From Selaginella tamariscina (taxonomy: Eukaryota > Streptophyta > Lycopodiopsida > Selaginellales > Selaginellaceae): a stretch of 64,000 bases of DNA. Numbering within the stretch: the stretch's first letter is position 1; every line of letters begins with the position of its first letter. The translations under genes were made by a program, and so were the position numbers. This document shows, piece after piece, positions 59,864 to 64,000 of this stretch. Under the pieces are notes generated by a model. It saw nothing but the letters and a program-made list of their open reading frames with translations. It ran no database searches and had not been told where the DNA came from. The stretch covers positions 558,001-622,000 of the forward strand of contig PUQB01000011.1 of NCBI GenBank assembly GCA_003024785.1, read 5' to 3'.

Positions 59864-59984
59864 TGTGCTTTAACAAATGCAGGAGAAGAATTGAAGAATT
59901 TAGCACTGGGAAATGACTAGAAAATGTAAGTAATGTAGATGTTTCTTGTCTTTTTTCTCTTATTGGACTTGAGTATACACTATA

Positions 59985-60016
59985 TGTATATATACGATGT
60001 AGAGTTGCAACGTGGC
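59985..60016 (-). promoter_or_regulatory. ELIP E core promoter
   Basis: The minus strand carries GCCACGTT and, 11 bases on, TCGTATATATACA. One base differs from copy C. Confidence 0.55.
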
Positions 60017-60185
60017 CGAATTGTAAATCGCCACACGACATACATAAGGTGTCATATAAACTATCACGCAAGTGTCTCCAATGTTTCCGTGAAAAGTGGG
60101 TGTTTCACAGCCTTCTGAAATAAAACTTGTATTTCTATGCTCATTTATACACATCCACACCCACACAATAATTTGGTTTATGTTA

Positions 60186-60571
60186 TGTAACATGTACAAT
60201 AGGCTTATGACATAAGTATGAAAAATATATTGATCAGCATAATGTAAATATTATTTATTAGAAATATTAAGTAGATTTTAAGTTGTGTAAGGCAAATCAA
60301 TAAATTAATAATATATATACTAATTTGTTATCCCACTTGTTTTAATTAATTATCTAATAATAAAATAAAGTAGGATATACTAATTTGTTATTAATTAAAA
60401 CAATTGGGAGTTAAATTTACATCATTCGCATGTAACTATTTTAATAAATAATCTTATCATTATTCATTTACATATGACACCAATATAATACATCTCTTAT
60501 TTGTCTATATAGATAAAAGTATTAAGCACGAAAATAAAACTTGTGTCATAAGCCTATTGTACATGTTACAA
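60186..60571. repeat. Inverted repeat pair enclosing about 320 bp upstream of ELIP E
   Basis: TAACATGTACAATAGGCTTA at about 60189 returns in reverse near 60542-60571, with about 30 bp paired. The enclosed AT-rich sequence has a second, inner inverted pair (ACTAATTTGTTA and AATTAATT words). It may be a foldback insertion that cut the ELIP flank. Confidence 0.55.
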
Positions 60572-61157
60572 GACGAAGAAAGTGATCGAGCTTTTCAATG
60601 TCTATGCAGGAGCGGAACTCGATCACATGGAACGCGATGATACAAGCTTACGCAGAGAAGGGGAAGATACCCGAAGCGATGGATGTATACAGGAGTGGAA
60701 TATAGTGATGATTCTGGCATATGCCATTGTGGGCATCTGGATATGGCTAGAAAAGCTTTCGAAGACATGCCTGTGCACGACATAGCTTCGTGGACTGCCA
60801 TCATCAAGGCGTATGGACATACCGGACTTGAGATGTTCTGGAAGATGGTGTTGGAGATCTCGTTCATCAACGTGCTCTCGGCGTGCAGTCACGCAGGGTT
60901 TCTCAAGCAAGGAGCTACGTGTTTCCATTCTTTACAAACGGATTATCACATTAAACCAATGAAGGAGCACTTCTGTGCGGTTATCGACCTGCTTGCGAGG
61001 AAAGGCGGAGGAACTTATACACGAGATGCCACACGACGCAGATACGTTTGCGTGGGGCGCACTCTTGGCAGCGTGCAAGATGCAGAGGGACGTTGTTCGT
61101 GGGGAGAATGCGTCCAAGGAGATGCTTGTGCTCGATCCTGAGAATGCAGCTCCTTGA
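60572..61157 (+). pseudogene. PLS-type PPR protein fragment
   Basis: Three frames together give PPR repeats: RNSITWNAMIQAYAEKGKIP (about 60610-60670), HCGHLDMARKAFEDMPVHDI (60722-60783) with ASWTAIIKAYGHTG, FINVLSACSHAG (about 60860) with FHSLQTDYHIKP, and AEELIHEMPHDADTFAWGAL (about 61005-61060), the start of the E-type C-terminus. Such proteins specify C-to-U RNA editing sites in plastids or mitochondria. There is a stop after the first repeat, a deletion after GHTG (60822) and a frameshift near 61005. It has no start codon and no DYW domain. It is a decayed gene piece, not a working gene. Confidence 0.85.
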
Positions 61158-61650
61158 GGCAACAAGTAGAGTAGAACGAGGAAGAAACACGTAAGAAGAA
61201 GTAGTAAAGGTGCAGATGGGAAGCAAGGGGCTGTGGTTGTTAGGAAACCTGCGAAGACTAAAGGGGTCGTCATCGCTATTTGCTAACATAACTTGACTGT
61301 AAACACACACGGAGTGCATATATAGACACAGAAGTCCCGTAGTATGAAGTATAATGCAATATAATATAGTTATATAAAAACTTATAGCATTTACTAATAT
61401 TTTCTTATTCATAATGTTTTGATTATTGAAAGTTTCTATTATATTATAATATAAGAAAAATCATAAAAGTTGATTGATTTTTATAAATTATGTTTGGTTC
61501 GTACGATGTGTTTTGCATATGTATATATGAGGTATATATTTACACAATATGTATATACGTTAAACTATATTTGGACCATAAAGTTCTATTAAAAAATAAG
61601 GTTAAAAGTCTCCATTTAAGGAATCGAGGAGTAGAAAGGGTCAGATCCTG
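61158..61650. other. AT-rich intergenic sequence
   Basis: Nothing recognised. The last 100 bp should hold the promoter of the following gene (TATA-like TATATATGAGGTATATA near 61520). Confidence 0.4.
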
Positions 61651-62719
61651 ATGAAGAAGAGGAAAAGAGAAGAAGAAGCGAACATAGGAGAGTTCATGAA
61701 AACATTACCACACGAGATAAGGCAAAATATATTAGACAGGTTAGATCCAATAGAATTACATAGTTCTTATTTCTTCTACGGTGTACCCAATCACAACGAG
61801 ATGGTAAAGAAACACCTAGACAATCGCTGGTATGGAATGGCACACAGGATGCTAAATGATATAAAGAGCGACGTAGAGACTTACCACATGGTTATACTTG
61901 AGACGCCCTTGAATAACAAATCAATACCCGAGTATGGTGACTCTCACTATGTAATACTTACACAAGCTATGGAGAAGATGAAGCGGTTAGGCTTTTCACG
62001 TAGTATGGAGTTGTTTGAAAAGTTGATCTTATATCCTTACAACCATGCAACTACTGTGAATCTTTATAATGACATGGTTAAAGAGTGCAGTGGTACAGTC
62101 AAGCCCCAAGTGTATAAAGCAGTTTTGCATGCTATGATTAATAGGGATATACAGGAAGCTATTAAGCTTGCAATGTCCCTCCTTAGTAAGGGTATTCAAT
62201 TTGATATGTCTTATCTTGTTAGAGACCTTGTACACAAGGACAGAATAAAAGATGTTGAGCATATTCTAGAGGCTTTCGGTGGATGTGAACCAGTGTTTAT
62301 TGAGATATTAGTCAAGCTCAGTCCCAAGGTCGAAACGTGGGAATACGCATACAACCTTGTGTACGAAAACGCAAAGTTAAAATCGCCCAGAACAGAGCAG
62401 CTTTTAAAGGCATTTGTGAGCAGCATTTGGAACAGAAAAATACTTATTATTAAGCTCTACGGAGGTTAATAATAATAATAATACGTGGGTGTTTCATAAT
62501 AAGGATAAGTGGCAGCTGCACATGTTGGAAAAGTGCTTTGAAATTGTGGTGATAATTGGAAAGGTGCCTGACAAGAATACATGTGTTGCAATCACATGTG
62601 CACTACAAAAATGTGGTAAGGAAGAAGAGGCTATGTTCATGTTCCAGCGTGGGGTCTGCGAGCCGGGTATTAAGAATTATAACGATTTAAAAGAATGGGT
62701 GCGTCGCAGTTTCTATTGA
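61651..62719 (+). CDS. Protein with F-box-like N-terminus and PPR-like helical repeats, frame interrupted
   Basis: An ATG at 61651 opens 272 residues. A basic start (MKKRKREEE) is followed by LPHEIRQNILDRLDPIEL (residues about 19-36), which fits the F-box consensus. Then come helical pairs resembling PPR units: VYKAVLHAMINRDIQEAIKL (about 155-174) followed by SLLSKGIQFD. The frame ends at 62469 in GGTTAATAATAAT. One base later the frame continues, through five Asn from the AAT repeat, to WVFHNKDKWQL and two further PPR-like helices, ending RRSFY at 62719. The total would be about 350 residues. Either a one-base slip at the microsatellite has broken the gene or a splice is hidden there. Family not recognised; an organelle RNA-binding or ubiquitin-ligase adaptor role is only a guess. 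Confidence 0.55.
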
Positions 62720-63640
62720 GAAAGGGTCTCGTTTGAGTTTATTTTAGTGAATTTAAGATAATCTTTTATAAAGTTTGAATAAAGATTTTTATATTAGTGA
62801 TTTATAAATAAATACTATGTTATTATAAACAAATAAGACATTAAAGCATGTTCAAAATAATTCATTAGTGAATTTAGTGTTTCATTAGCAAAGTTATTAA
62901 TATATATTTTTATTTCAACGTGTGACGTAACTATAGTAAATATGTAAGCAACTTTAGTAAATGTTCAATAATAACATAAATATTTTTAATCATTATCTAA
63001 TAAATAAACTGTCTTTATTATAAAATTAGCCACGTCATAAATATCTTTAGTAATTGTCCCTATATTAGTTACCACACACTTACACTTAGTACATATTTAT
63101 TTAAATTAGCTATATTTGAATATGAAAATCTCATTATTATGTACAAAATTTAACAAATTCAAGTTTAAAATTAATAATGCTATAATATAATATTTTAAAT
63201 TAAACTATATAACATATAATTTCAAAACAAAAAGATATAATCTCTTTAGAAGTTTAACATTAAATATGTAAAAAGCCATAGGACATGTGGCGTTCAAAAA
63301 AACCCATAAAGATGTGATTTATTAATATAAAATCATGTCTTTTAAGATACTGTATATACTCATGTACACACATGCGTAGTGACACATGGGTGGTGATCTG
63401 GATTATGTGTCAACTCCACATGTTGCATGTGTGTCATGTGGCAAAAGGTCTCTTGTATATAAACAAGGTTTTGTAATTAAATAAAGTATCACATTTTATG
63501 CATATTTATCTATTCTTTCATTAATGGAGAAGTTGGGTATTCCTTCTCTTCCTTTCTTGTTTTCATAACAATGAATGTGAAGACGGCTTTTTAGTATTAT
63601 TGCAACTACTATATGATGCATAAACTAAGTTATTTGAGCG
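62720..63640. other. AT-rich region, probably including an LTR
   Basis: No gene. TGTATATAAACAAGG near 63454 looks like a promoter TATA region, and TTTTCATAACA at 63560-63570 could be an LTR end because a gag follows. I could not find a partner LTR in the window. Confidence 0.4.
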
Positions 63641-64000
63641 CTTTGTTTAGGGTCCGTCTTCTTCTTCCCCACCTGAGCCTCCTATCGGGGGATCTGCTTT
63701 TAATACTCCTTCGTCTTCTTCACATGCCACAAATCCGAGGGTTCGACCGATCTTTTTGTGGTGATTTGAGAGATAATGTGTACCACTGGTTTAATCATTT
63801 CTAAGTTATTGTTCGTTACCATAGTTGGGATGAGGCCCGTGCTCTTAAAGAATTCCCTACATGTTTGAAAGGCCCGCGCTCAAATGGTATAATGAATTGG
63901 TTGTAGAGATTCAAGCCAATAGTAATCGGTTGATGGAATGTCTCAAACGTATGTTTAGCAAAGTTAAGTACTCAAATAATGCTTTTCAACAACTGCATGA
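63641..64000 (+). pseudogene. Ty3/gypsy gag fragment at window edge
   Basis: RSFCGDLRDNVYHWFNHF, then a TAA, then YHSWDEARALKEFPTCLKG and FQQLH resemble the gag of retrotransposon 1 (about 16650-16390) at roughly half the residues. In-frame stop at about 63802 and a likely frameshift near 63870. The rest of the element lies outside the window. Confidence 0.75.

Noticed and set aside
60572-61157. Functional PPR gene
   Set aside because: It needs three frames, has an internal deletion and lacks both a start and the terminal DYW part.

Overview
The window looks like nuclear DNA of a land plant, most likely a seed-free one (bryophyte, lycophyte or fern; I cannot decide which). The evidence is GT-AG introns, plant-type TTTAGGG repeats, early light-induced proteins (ELIPs) of thylakoids, a PLS-type pentatricopeptide (PPR) fragment, a chloroplast-targeted M16 peptidase and Ty3/gypsy retroelements in AT-rich spacers.

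Left end (1-7.2 kb): two intact single-copy genes lie tail to tail. One is a 14-exon alpha/beta hydrolase with a C-terminal ubiquitin-interacting-like motif (+). The other is a two-exon M16 zinc peptidase with a lumen-type targeting sequence (-).

ELIP cluster (7.0-34.4 kb and 57-60.2 kb): there are five ELIP copies in both orientations with long homologous flanks. Copies A (+, 7.2 kb) and C (-, 25.9 kb) are intact. Copy B has lost the reading frame at its start codon, and D and E carry frameshifts. Their promoters share an ACGT-core motif a fixed distance from the TATA box. The spacers have been duplicated in inverted orientation and invaded by a Ty3/gypsy element with 160-bp LTRs (12.26-17.11 kb), whose unoccupied site survives in the inverted paralogue. 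They also carry a non-autonomous LTR element with about 1.7-kb LTRs (19.1-22.8 kb), partly repeated at 57-58.7 kb.

The most unusual region is 37.44-51.08 kb. A 21-bp inverted repeat (20 of 21 identical) bounds about 13.6 kb that I read as one large, decaying DNA transposon. From left to right it holds an FCP1/NIF-type HAD phosphatase pseudogene (-), a multi-exon gene with a ParB-like motif (-), a 22-bp-stem hairpin, an array of about 28 copies of the 18-bp palindrome GGCGGGATTAATCCCGCC, a (TA/CA)-rich minisatellite with interstitial telomere-like repeats, a second array of about 14 palindromes, and a broken gene with the GHTHEDID signature of DUF7869-type proteins (+). The two arrays sit directly upstream of the two divergent genes. 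A ParB-like protein beside dense palindromes invites, but does not prove, a parS-like or transposase-binding role. The element is flanked by two different truncated Ty3/gypsy elements (34.4-37.4 kb, - strand; 51.1-57.06 kb, + strand, with a chromodomain).

Right end (60.5-64 kb): a PPR pseudogene fragment, a gene with an F-box-like start and PPR-like repeats that is frameshifted at an AAT microsatellite, and the 5' part of another Ty3/gypsy gag at the window edge.
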